Below are positions 34,496 to 42,231 of a stretch of DNA of 43,516 nt, piece by piece (position 1 is the stretch's first letter; the number at the start of each line of letters is the position of its first letter). The notes beneath the pieces were generated by a model, which was not told where the DNA came from, did no database searches, and was given only the letters and a program-made list of their open reading frames with translations. The stretch spans positions 1-43,516 of the forward strand of contig PXRO01000037.1 of assembly GCA_003021685.1 (NCBI GenBank), written 5' to 3'. Source of the stretch: Halobacteriales archaeon QS_4_62_28 (GTDB taxonomy: Archaea; Halobacteriota; Halobacteria; Halobacteriales; Haloarculaceae). The position numbers were made by a program, and so were the translations under genes.

Positions 34496-35728
34496 TCACT
34501 CCTCGTCGAACAACGTCTGTCCTTCGGCGAGATGGGCTTCGACGGCGTCGAAATCCAGCGTGAGACCGAGGCCGGGCTTTTCTCGGACGGGCATTCGGCC
34601 CTCCTGAATGAGGTCGTCCTCTTCGACCAGGTCTTCCCACCAGCCCAGTTCGTAACTGTGGTATTCGAGCGCGAGTGCGTTCGGAATTGCGGCCCCGACG
34701 TGAGCGGAGGCCATCGTCCCGATCGGCGAGGAAACGTTGTGCATCGCAAGCGGGACGTAATAAACCTCTGCGATGGTGGCGATTTTCATCGTCTCGCGCA
34801 TGCCTCCGACTTTCGGAACGTCCGGCGCGACGATGTCGACGGCCTGCTCTTCGAGGAGTCGGCGCTGGCCGTGCGTGCGGTAGACGTTCTCACCGGTCGC
34901 GATTGGTGTCGCAGTGTCCTGTGTGACCCGGGCCTGGACGTCGTGGTTCTCCGGCGGGACGGGGTCTTCGAGCCACCACACGTCGTACGGTTCGAGCGCT
35001 CGTGCCAGGCGGCGCGCACTGCCTGCGCTGAACGCCCAGTGACAGTCGAAGGCGACGTTGCCGCGGTCGCCGACGCGCTCGGTGACCTTGCGAACGATCT
35101 CCTCTTTGTGGTCGATTTCGGGGTCGCTGACGTAGCGGTTCGCCCGGTCGCCCTCGTGGCCGGAGGGCACGTCGAGGTCGAATTTCAGGGCGTCGTAACC
35201 CAGTTCGTCGACGACACGCTCTGCCTCGTCGGCACAGGCATCGGGATTGGCCTCGTCTTCCGTATGACAGTCACAGTACACGCGAACCTCGTCGCGGTAC
35301 TTGCCACCGAGGAACTGGTAGGCCGGTACGTCGAGTAGCTTCCCGGCCACGTCGTGCAGCGCGATTTCGATGCCGGAGATCGCGGCGATGTCCTTGCCGG
35401 CAATCGCGCCCTCGCCGGACATCTTCTGGACGAGGTGTTCGTACAGGCGGTCGATGTCCAGCGGGTTCTCGCCGACGATAAAGGGCTTCATCCGCTCGAT
35501 GATTTCCGGGATCGCGCCGCCCCAGTAGGACTCGCCGATCCCGCAGACGCCGGCGTCGGTGTAGAGTCGGACGAGCGTCCAGGGGTAGTTCCCGTCGACG
35601 ATGACAGTCTGCACGTCGGTGATTTCTACGTCCCGCGGTCCTCGGTCTGCCGTGAGGCCCATCGTCTCCCCGGAGAGGTCGCGCATCGTGTACTCCGCGT
35701 TCGGGTCACTCAGGTCTTCGTAGCTCAT
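34496..35728 (-). CDS. xacC: D-xylonate dehydratase-like enolase-superfamily enzyme
   Basis: The 410-residue protein has Lys182 in ALKFDLD, metal ligands Asp228 (VAFDCHW), Glu254 (WWLEDP) and Glu280 (IATGEN), and His330 in LAMHNVSSPIG, the pattern of acid-sugar dehydratases. The sequence and its setting beside an IclR gene, a fumarylacetoacetase-family gene and a 2-oxoglutarate semialdehyde dehydrogenase match the Haloferax xac locus. There XacC dehydrates xylonate or arabinonate to 2-keto-3-deoxypentonate. A TATA box is present at 35752-35764. A related sugar-acid dehydratase is the alternative if the locus serves another substrate. Confidence 0.85.
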   Translation of the reverse strand: MSYEDLSDPNAEYTMRDLSGETMGLTADRGPRDVEITDVQTVIVDGNYPWTLVRLYTDAGVCGIGESYWGGAIPEIIERMKPFIVGENPLDIDRLYEHLVQKMSGEGAIAGKDIAAISGIEIALHDVAGKLLDVPAYQFLGGKYRDEVRVYCDCHTEDEANPDACADEAERVVDELGYDALKFDLDVPSGHEGDRANRYVSDPEIDHKEEIVRKVTERVGDRGNVAFDCHWAFSAGSARRLARALEPYDVWWLEDPVPPENHDVQARVTQDTATPIATGENVYRTHGQRRLLEEQAVDIVAPDVPKVGGMRETMKIATIAEVYYVPLAMHNVSSPIGTMASAHVGAAIPNALALEYHSYELGWWEDLVEEDDLIQEGRMPVREKPGLGLTLDFDAVEAHLAEGQTLFDEE

Positions 35729-35751
35729 TTAACAGCTAATCGGTTCCACGA

Positions 35752-35764
35752 AACAATAAATAAA
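35752..35764 (-). promoter_or_regulatory. TATA box of the xacC-like gene
   Basis: CTTTATTTATTG on the minus strand lies about 25-36 bases before the ATG at 35728, so xacC has its own promoter in addition to any read-through from xacR. Confidence 0.5.
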
Positions 35765-35780
35765 GATTGTGTCTGCGCGG

Positions 35781-36533
35781 TCAGGAATGGGTGACGTTGA
35801 GTTCGATAACGTTGACCGCTTCGAGCAGTTTCTGTGGGAGTTCCTCGCGGAAGCGGTCGCCACGGAGGCGATTCGTCGGACCGGAGATGCTGACCGCGCC
35901 GAGGACGCGACCGCTGTTGCTCTGGACGGCCGCCGCGACGCAGCGGAGTCCCGCGAGTCGCTCCTCGTCGTCGTAAGCGTACCCTCGTTCGCGGATGTCG
36001 TCCAGTTGGGCCAGCAGTTCCTCCCGGTCGGTCACTGTTTGTGGTGTCTGCTCGGGGAGGCCGTGGCGGTCCAGAACCGCCTCGCGTCGCTCCTCGTCGA
36101 GGGTTGCGAGGATTGCCTTTCCGAGGGCGGTGCTGTGCAGCGACACCCGGGTGCCGACGTGTGCGTCCACCTGCACCGCATCGACGCCACGCGCCCGGTG
36201 AAGATAGGATCCCCGACCGTGTTCTTCGACGAGCAAGTTCGCCAGTTCGCCCGTTTCGGTCGCTAACTTGTCGACTTCTGGCGTTGCAATTTCGTATATT
36301 GTCAGTCGGTTGCGGGCGTACGCGCCGTGTTCGAGAAAGCGGATTCCGACGTGGTACGTGCCATTGTCCTCAACGATGTACTCCTCGTCTTCGAGTGACT
36401 TGAGGTAGTTGTGAGCGGTGCTCTGGGGCATCCCGATTTCCCGGGCCAGCGTCGTCAGCGACGCACCGCCCAGTTCCTGGAGCGTTCTGACGATCTCGAA
36501 TGTTTTCTCGACTGATTTGACTTTGTTGTCCAT
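35781..36533 (-). CDS. xacR: IclR-family regulator of the pentose cluster
   Basis: The 250-residue protein has the winged helix (ASLTTLAREIGMPQSTAHNY) and an effector domain (GELANLLVEEHGRGSYLHRA, RVSLHSTALGKAILATL, LRCVAAAVQSNSGRVLGAVS). In Haloferax the IclR protein XacR activates the xac genes in response to pentoses. Its position between xacC and xacE and its direction match that role. A TATA-like TTTTAAGC lies at about 36563-36572 on the minus strand. Confidence 0.85.
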   Translation of the reverse strand: MDNKVKSVEKTFEIVRTLQELGGASLTTLAREIGMPQSTAHNYLKSLEDEEYIVEDNGTYHVGIRFLEHGAYARNRLTIYEIATPEVDKLATETGELANLLVEEHGRGSYLHRARGVDAVQVDAHVGTRVSLHSTALGKAILATLDEERREAVLDRHGLPEQTPQTVTDREELLAQLDDIRERGYAYDDEERLAGLRCVAAAVQSNSGRVLGAVSISGPTNRLRGDRFREELPQKLLEAVNVIELNVTHS

Positions 36534-36661
36534 ACCGCTACAATGATTGGACCCTGGCTTAAAAGTTCAGATTTTCGGGACTGGTCTTCAGCATTGCGAA
36601 AATACTGTCGACGCTGTCTCTCGTTCGCCACGTCGATGCGTTCGAACGAGTGTCGTCGCCA

Positions 36662-37522
36662 CTACACTGGCGTCACGTCGTTCGAGAGCGTTCCGATTCC
36701 CTCAATGTCGATGTGTATTTCGTCGTTCTCTTGGAGCGTGAAGTGGTCTTCGGGAACGAGCGACGTGCCAGTCAGCAGGACCGCGAGTTCCGGGACGCTG
36801 TTGTGTCGCGTGAAGTACGAGACCAGTTCCTCGCAGGACCGGATCATTTCGCTCGTGGTCGTCTCGTCCTCGTACAGCACCTCGTCGCCGCGGTGGATCG
36901 ACATCGACATCGTCAGGTCGTGCGGGTCGTCGATATTTGTCGTGACACAGGGACCGACCGAACAGCACCGGTCGTACGTCTTTGCCTGGGGGAGATACAG
37001 CGGGTTCTCGCCCTCGATTGATCGGCTACTCATGTCGTTGCCGATGGTGTAGCCGACGATGTCTCCCTCGTAGAGCACGATGCCCAGTTCCGGTTCGGGC
37101 ACGTCCCAGTCCGAATCACGCCGGATCCCGACGGCATCGTCCGGTCCGACGGTCCGACTCGGTGTCGCCTTGAAGAACACTTCCGGCCGTTCGGCGTCGT
37201 AGACGTCCATGTAGATGTCCGGCGTGCCACTCTCGGCCTCGCGGGCCTCCTCACTGATCTCGTAGGTGACGCCCGCGGCCCAGACTTCGTCGGCCTGTGC
37301 CGGCAGTGCCAGCGACTCCGGGGTCCCACTGGCGAGTTTCGCCGTCTCGTCGAGGAAGCGCTCGACGAACTCGTCGGCTGTCCGGTCGGCCAGGTCCGCG
37401 GCTCTGAGGAGGTCACGCAGGGACTGTAGTTTCGGTTCGATGCTCGTTACGTCGTACGTTCCAGCGTCCGTCTCCACGGCGAGACGCCGCTGATCGGACG
37501 CCTCGAACTGGTAATAGCGCAT
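36662..37522 (-). CDS. xacE: 2-keto-3-deoxypentonate dehydratase-like fumarylacetoacetase-family enzyme
   Basis: The 286-residue protein has the fumarylacetoacetate hydrolase fold. Visible motifs are a PEVFFKATPSRTVGP segment, metal-binding acidic residues around EPELGIVLYEGDIVGYTIGN, the DMSSRSIEGENPLYLPQAK stretch and a C-terminal TGTSLVPEDHFTLQENDEI. In the Haloferax pathway XacE converts 2-keto-3-deoxyxylonate to 2-oxoglutarate semialdehyde. It lies 128 bases upstream of xacR on the same strand, with its own TATA box (CTTTTATG, about 37545-37552), and is divergent from xacD. Confidence 0.83.
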   Translation of the reverse strand: MRYYQFEASDQRRLAVETDAGTYDVTSIEPKLQSLRDLLRAADLADRTADEFVERFLDETAKLASGTPESLALPAQADEVWAAGVTYEISEEAREAESGTPDIYMDVYDAERPEVFFKATPSRTVGPDDAVGIRRDSDWDVPEPELGIVLYEGDIVGYTIGNDMSSRSIEGENPLYLPQAKTYDRCCSVGPCVTTNIDDPHDLTMSMSIHRGDEVLYEDETTTSEMIRSCEELVSYFTRHNSVPELAVLLTGTSLVPEDHFTLQENDEIHIDIEGIGTLSNDVTPV

Positions 37523-37544
37523 TGTTCACAGTGTACCACCGACA

Positions 37545-37552
37545 CATAAAAG
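37545..37552 (-). promoter_or_regulatory. TATA box of the xacE-like gene
   Basis: CTTTTATG on the minus strand, about 26 bases before the ATG at 37522. It faces the xacD promoter (37641-37654); a regulator could bind in the roughly 90 bases between them and act on both. Confidence 0.5.
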
Positions 37553-37640
37553 GCTTTCCAGTAGCGCGCTGCCGGTCGCGAACAGATATCGCTTGGTCGG
37601 TTTTATCCGCGCGTGCGTGGACCCGCGGACATAACCGAAT

Positions 37641-37654
37641 CAGTTTTATGAAAA
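37641..37654 (+). promoter_or_regulatory. TATA box of the xacD-like gene
   Basis: CAGTTTTATGAAAA lies 23-36 bases before the ATG at 37677 and supports that ATG over the in-frame GTG three bases earlier. Confidence 0.5.
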
Positions 37655-37676
37655 AAACGAGAACCGTACGTCTGTG

Positions 37677-39122
37677 ATGGAGTACACAAACCTCATCGAC
37701 GGCGACTGGGTTGCATCCGAGAGCGGGAACACGATTGCGACACAGAACCCGGCCAACAGAGACGAGTCGCTTGGCGAGGTCCAGGACTCGACGGTCGAAG
37801 ACGCAGAGCGTGCGATTGGGGCCGCCACTGACGCCCGGAACGAGTGGGCGTCGACCCCCGGTCCCGCACGCGGTGCGATCCTGCGCGAGACGGCCGATCT
37901 GCTCGCAGAACGGAAAGACGATCTCACGGAAACGCTCGTCCGTGAGGAGGGGAAGGCATGGTCCGAGGCCGCTGGTGAGGTCCAGCGTGCCGTCGACATC
38001 TTCTACTACTACGCCTCGAAAGCCGTCGACCTCGGCGGCGAAGTCAAGGCAAGCAGTAGCGAGGACGCAACGCTGAGCACGCGACTCGAACCTGTCGGTG
38101 TCGTTTCGGCCATCACGCCGTGGAACTACCCCATCGCGATACCGGCCTGGAAGGTCGCGCCCGCACTGGCCGCCGGGAACACCGTGGTCCTCAAGCCGGC
38201 CTCGTTGACTGGTGCTATCGCGCACGACTTCGCACGCTGTCTGGTCGACGCTGGCCTACCGGACGGCGTCCTCAACGTCGTCACCGGACCCGGTAGCACC
38301 GTCGGCGACGCGTTCGCGACCGACGAGCGCATTGACGCGGTCTCCTTTACCGGCAGTTCGACGGTCGGCGATATCGTGTACCAGAACGCCGCGCCCGATC
38401 AGAAGCGCGTCCAGATGGAGATGGGTGGCAAGAACCCGACGCTGGTCACCGAAAGCGCGGACGTCGAGGCGGCGGTCGATATCGTCGGCAGTGGTGCCTA
38501 CGGCGTCACCGGCCAGGCCTGTACTGCCTGTTCTCGCGCCATCGTCCACGAGGACCACTACGAGGCGTTCGTCGACGAACTCGTCGCCCACGCCGAATCG
38601 CTCGAAATCGGCCCGGGTATGGACGACCCCGACGTTGCACCCCAGGTCAGCGAGGACGAACTCGACGGGACGCTCGAATACGTCCAGATCGGCCAGAACG
38701 AAGGTGCGACCCTGGAAACCGGTGGCGAGCGCCTGACCGGCGGCGATTATGCCAGCGGCAACTACGTTACGCCCGCCGTCTTCTCCAACGTCGACCCCGA
38801 GATGCGGATCGCACAGGAGGAGATCTTCGGGCCGGTCGTCGCCGTCATTCCCGTGTCGGACTTCGAGGAGGGGATCGACGTCGTCAACGGCATCGAGCAG
38901 GGCCTCTCGGCAAGTGTCGTCACGAACGACCTGCACCAGGCCCACCGCTTCGTCGACGAGGTCGAGGCCGGCGTCGTCAAGACCAACGAGAAGACGACTG
39001 GTCTCGAGTACCACGTTCCCTTCGGCGGCATGAAAGAGTCCTCGAACGAGCACTTCCGCGAGCAGGGTGATGCGGGACTGGACTTCTACACGACGAGCAA
39101 AACGGTCTACCTGAACTACTAA
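37677..39122 (+). CDS. xacD: 2-oxoglutarate semialdehyde dehydrogenase-like aldehyde dehydrogenase
   Basis: The 481-residue protein has Asn150 (TPWNYP), Glu248 (EMGGKN) and catalytic Cys282 (GQACTACSR), so the active site is complete. The locus and sequence match XacD of Haloferax, which oxidises 2-oxoglutarate semialdehyde to 2-oxoglutarate as the last step of oxidative pentose breakdown. The same product comes from the glucarate route, so the enzyme may also serve the 11.3-13.6 kb genes. A paralog of similar length is at 6383-7831. Confidence 0.88.
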   Translation: MEYTNLIDGDWVASESGNTIATQNPANRDESLGEVQDSTVEDAERAIGAATDARNEWASTPGPARGAILRETADLLAERKDDLTETLVREEGKAWSEAAGEVQRAVDIFYYYASKAVDLGGEVKASSSEDATLSTRLEPVGVVSAITPWNYPIAIPAWKVAPALAAGNTVVLKPASLTGAIAHDFARCLVDAGLPDGVLNVVTGPGSTVGDAFATDERIDAVSFTGSSTVGDIVYQNAAPDQKRVQMEMGGKNPTLVTESADVEAAVDIVGSGAYGVTGQACTACSRAIVHEDHYEAFVDELVAHAESLEIGPGMDDPDVAPQVSEDELDGTLEYVQIGQNEGATLETGGERLTGGDYASGNYVTPAVFSNVDPEMRIAQEEIFGPVVAVIPVSDFEEGIDVVNGIEQGLSASVVTNDLHQAHRFVDEVEAGVVKTNEKTTGLEYHVPFGGMKESSNEHFREQGDAGLDFYTTSKTVYLNY

Positions 39123-39396
39123 TACGACCCGTACCGGATTTCGCGATTCCGGGGTCGCGGATATCGTGACACAGTACTCGATGACGTTCGGTTTTCCTTC
39201 TCGCTCGGGATCAATCGTGGCTGGGAGGTATGTGATCGATCAGCGCATGAGCGCTTTTTCAACGATGCTGAAATACGATTCAATCGCATACGGACGTAGA
39301 CGGCTTGATACGGGCAAAATAATACCTGTACCGTTGTTATTAGAACAATTCATCATAGCTGAAAACCTATTTTATACCGGTGGACTTCCGGTTGCC
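39123..39396. other. Intergenic region after xacD
   Basis: About 270 bases without a supported gene. Near its right end TATACCGGTGGAC (39373-39385) repeats the outermost 13 bases of hairpin B2, possibly a solo half of family B. The same bases form the TATA box for the decayed lipoprotein gene that follows. Confidence 0.45.
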
Positions 39397-39685
39397 ATGT
39401 CGATACGATCAGTAGATAGCAGCCCACCCGCTTCGATTCGTTTCTGGACAGCGATTGGCTCCCTCGGAGCAGCGACCGACACCGAAACGGAAACGACAGC
39501 GGCGACACCGACAATAGCATCGGGCGCTTCGACATTTCAGATGTCGAACCAGTCGGAATGACTGTCTCCGATGGGTCGCCGGTGGACGTGAGTACGACCG
39601 TCCAGAATTTTCCGTCCGATTCCATGAGACGGGCAGTCAGTTACAGTTCCGCAACGCCTGGGTACGCTCGCTCACGCAAGCGTAG
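39397..39685 (+). pseudogene. Decayed Tat-lipoprotein surface protein gene
   Basis: From ATG at 39397 the frame gives RFWTAIGSLGAATDTETETT, which looks like a twin-arginine lipoprotein signal (RRxFLTAIGSLGAA...C) that has lost both the arginine pair and the cysteine. The frame then shifts to RFDISDVEPVGMTVSDGSPV DVSTTVQN, a pattern typical of CARDB-like beta domains in haloarchaeal surface proteins. It possibly shifts again to a short tail ending at TAG 39683-39685. A TATA box (TTTTATACC, 39370-39378) is kept. The overall length is far below that of an intact protein. Confidence 0.45.
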
Positions 39686-39712
39686 GTACACAACCGACGA
39701 CAGTCCCGGTTC

Positions 39713-39796
39713 TATACCGGTGGACGTACTGTGTGATACGTCTCAGCCGTCACGGTCCCCGGACTGACTGTATCAGTGCGCACGTCCACCGATATA
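39713..39796. repeat. Hairpin repeat family B, copy B2 (84 bases)
   Basis: TATACCGGTGGACGT at the left end pairs with ACGTCCACCGATATA at the right end with one mismatch; the inner bases GATACGTCTCAGCCG and CGGACTGACTGTATC also pair in part. It ends exactly where the stop codon of the phosphoesterase gene begins, so it would form a hairpin just downstream of that transcript's coding region. Confidence 0.72.
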
Positions 39797-41164
39797 TTAC
39801 TGCTCGAACTCGTCGATGGTGTTCCCGTCCGGGTCGACCGCACGGACCGACCTGGTCCCGTCGGGACGGATAGTCACCCCGAGGACGTTGTGGCTCCCCT
39901 CGCTCTGTTTCAGGTACGGTCGTTCCTCGGTGGATTTCGGGTCCCGGAGGTGCTGGCCCCAGCCACCGTCACCGACGTACTGGATGCCGTTTTCCGCGTC
40001 CGTCTCGCCGCCACGAAGCCTGTGTGTGCGTTTGTACGCGTGGCCGTCGTGCTCGAAGACGATGTCCACGTCGTACTCCTCGAACAGTGGGACCCAGTGT
40101 TCTCGAATCGCGTCGGTCCCGAGCGCGTGGATAGCCTTGGCCGACGGATAGGCCGGAATGTGCTTGGCGGCCATGAGATGTTGTCGGTCCGTGCGTTCTG
40201 TGAGCCGTTTGTCGAGCCATCTGGTCTGGGCACCGCCGACTGCGGCCGTCTGGGTCGAGTCGAGCACTAGCATCGAGAGGTAGTCGCCAGCGTCGAACGC
40301 CCAGTAGGCCTGCTCGCGCTCGGGGTTATCGAAGAGCGCGTTGAAAAACGGTGCATCGGACGGGTCGTTGGTGGTCTTGTTCTGGCTAGCTGCGACCTCG
40401 TGATCACCGATGGCGGCGACAATCGGGATCAGCCGATCACCCGACCGCATGTTCTCGTTCCACATATCCAGGAAGCTCAGCCACTTCCTCGTGTTGACAC
40501 CGTCAGCGTACGCCAGGTCGCCCCCGACGAAGGCAAACAGTGGATCCCACTCGGCGGCCTGTTCGTGGAGTTTGACGGTCTCCCCACCGGAACCGAGGTC
40601 ACCGCCTTCGGCGAACGTGATCGGTGCTGTTAGCGTCTCTGGTGCCGTCCGGATCACCGGATCGAGGTCGGTGTCGCCGATTTGCACTCGATACTCGGTA
40701 TCTGGCTGGAGGTCGGTCGGTTCCGCGCGATGGCGCTGGATCTCGCTGTCACCGAACTGGGCAGTGCCAGTCTCGACCTCGCTCGTTGAGCCGTCGGCAC
40801 CGGTCGGCGACAGTGTTACTGGGACGGAGTCCTGTGCCCCGTCGCCTTTCGCGAGCCACTGGAGCGTGATCGAACTCGTCGGATCGGTTCCGCGCCACGT
40901 CGCAATAAGTGTCGACTGGATGTCCGCACTGGCCGACTGGTCCTCGTTGGTCGCGAGGCCGCCGGAACTATCTTCGGTTGCGGTAGCGGTCGGCGATTCG
41001 GTGGCTGTTTCAGTGCTCGTGGCGGTCTCGCCGTCCCCGCCCGAGGAGTCCTGACACCCCGCGATGCTGGCGACGCCGACTGCCCCCGTGAGCCGAAGGT
41101 ACTGTCGACGGGACGCGTATCCGTCTGCCGTCCTTCCGTTCTGGTCGTGTTCTTCCTGCGTCAT
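39797..41164 (-). CDS. Tat-lipoprotein purple acid phosphatase-like metallophosphoesterase
   Basis: The 455-residue protein starts with a twin-arginine lipoprotein signal (SRRQYLRLTGAVGVASIAGC, Cys37) and a Thr/Ser-rich linker. A fibronectin-like domain (STLIATWRGTDPTSSITLQW) precedes a calcineurin-like catalytic domain. Metal motifs are GDLGSGG, VGGDLAYADG, AIGDHEVA (GDHE instead of the usual GNHE), AAKHIPAYP and DGHAYKRTH. The layout is that of purple acid phosphatases acting outside the cell on phosphate esters. The Asn-to-Asp change and the missing first His of the usual GHxH motif suggest altered metal use or specificity. Confidence 0.85.
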   Translation of the reverse strand: MTQEEHDQNGRTADGYASRRQYLRLTGAVGVASIAGCQDSSGGDGETATSTETATESPTATATEDSSGGLATNEDQSASADIQSTLIATWRGTDPTSSITLQWLAKGDGAQDSVPVTLSPTGADGSTSEVETGTAQFGDSEIQRHRAEPTDLQPDTEYRVQIGDTDLDPVIRTAPETLTAPITFAEGGDLGSGGETVKLHEQAAEWDPLFAFVGGDLAYADGVNTRKWLSFLDMWNENMRSGDRLIPIVAAIGDHEVAASQNKTTNDPSDAPFFNALFDNPEREQAYWAFDAGDYLSMLVLDSTQTAAVGGAQTRWLDKRLTERTDRQHLMAAKHIPAYPSAKAIHALGTDAIREHWVPLFEEYDVDIVFEHDGHAYKRTHRLRGGETDAENGIQYVGDGGWGQHLRDPKSTEERPYLKQSEGSHNVLGVTIRPDGTRSVRAVDPDGNTIDEFEQ

Positions 41165-41364
41165 GGCGTTGCCTACATTCTACTGAAAGATAATAGTAGG
41201 ACATTCGTACCTGATTATTACCGCCATCTGAGATAATGTAAACGAGAGAACACGATAACTTTTGGTACGAACCCGGTACTACTGACGGTGAGCTATACAC
41301 GGAACGACCTGTATGTGAAATGATTACCGTTTGAATGTAACTCCAACAGTTTTAATATTAATCG

Positions 41365-42231
41365 ATGATGTGTATCCAGGCCGGTGATGCCCTTTCGTCC
41401 GGTGACTACTCGTTCGCAGTGGAATCGAACCCCGGATCGAGGCTCGTCGTCAACGGTTCAGAGGTCATCAACAGCCCTTACGGTCCAGCCGAGGACAGTG
41501 GTACCGTCACGCTAGAGAACGGTACAAACCAGTTGCGACTCGAGTACGCCGACATCGAGGGCGAACACTTCCTCGGGGTGGGCTGGCGAGATAGTCACGA
41601 TCAGTTGCTCCCCAGGATCAGCGTCGTCGATCCGCTCCGGAGCGGCGACTCCTTCGAGTACGAAATCGAAGTTCCGGCCCGGGCGGTGGCCAAGCGGTCG
41701 GCGATGCCGTTTGCCTCGAACCGCTCGCTCGCAATTGGACTACCGCCGAACACCAACTGCTGTTTCGATACGACGACAGGAGCAGTGCAGTACGGCTGGC
41801 GCGGAGGGTTCCTCGACTACGGACCACAGGTCGCGTACGGTGATGGTCGAGGGAACGATGCCAGCGAACTCCTGGGCACCCGCTTCCAGGCCGGGGCTGA
41901 CGAGTATCCGCTCCGGTTTGGCACCGACGCAATCGAACCCGACTACCAGTTTGACGGCTACAGGGAGGGGTTCGACACTGTCGACCTGTTCTACCGTGTC
42001 GACGGCTGCGATGTCGTCCAGACGATCAAACGGTCCCAGGACGGGGTCGGATTGACCTACACGTTCTCTCTCAAGGACCCACCGGCGGGGACGATCTACT
42101 TTATCACCGATACAGGGTCCGATATCGAGCGGAGTGCCTCGGTCGGAACCTGGAACGGTGGGACCCTCGAGGTGCCGGCCGGTACGTCGACGTTCGCTGT
42201 GACGATGCGCTCAGGGGGTGCGCTCGAATGA
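41365..42231 (+). CDS. PA14-like/beta-domain protein, first of a two-gene unit
   Basis: The 288-residue protein begins with part of a PA14-like carbohydrate-binding domain (SSGDYSFAVESNPGSRLVVN GSEVI, then GTNQLRLEYADIEGEHFLG). The remainder contains RSLAIGLPPNTNCCFDTTTG and QYGWRGGFLDYGP, a pattern I recall from large planctomycete-type proteins that join PA14, cytochrome and sugar-dehydrogenase modules. No signal peptide is visible, although such proteins are normally secreted, so the start may be truncated or the protein cytoplasmic. Its TGA overlaps the start of the next gene (ATGATG at 42228-42233). ATG at 41368 is an equal start option. Confidence 0.75.
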   Translation: MMCIQAGDALSSGDYSFAVESNPGSRLVVNGSEVINSPYGPAEDSGTVTLENGTNQLRLEYADIEGEHFLGVGWRDSHDQLLPRISVVDPLRSGDSFEYEIEVPARAVAKRSAMPFASNRSLAIGLPPNTNCCFDTTTGAVQYGWRGGFLDYGPQVAYGDGRGNDASELLGTRFQAGADEYPLRFGTDAIEPDYQFDGYREGFDTVDLFYRVDGCDVVQTIKRSQDGVGLTYTFSLKDPPAGTIYFITDTGSDIERSASVGTWNGGTLEVPAGTSTFAVTMRSGGALE

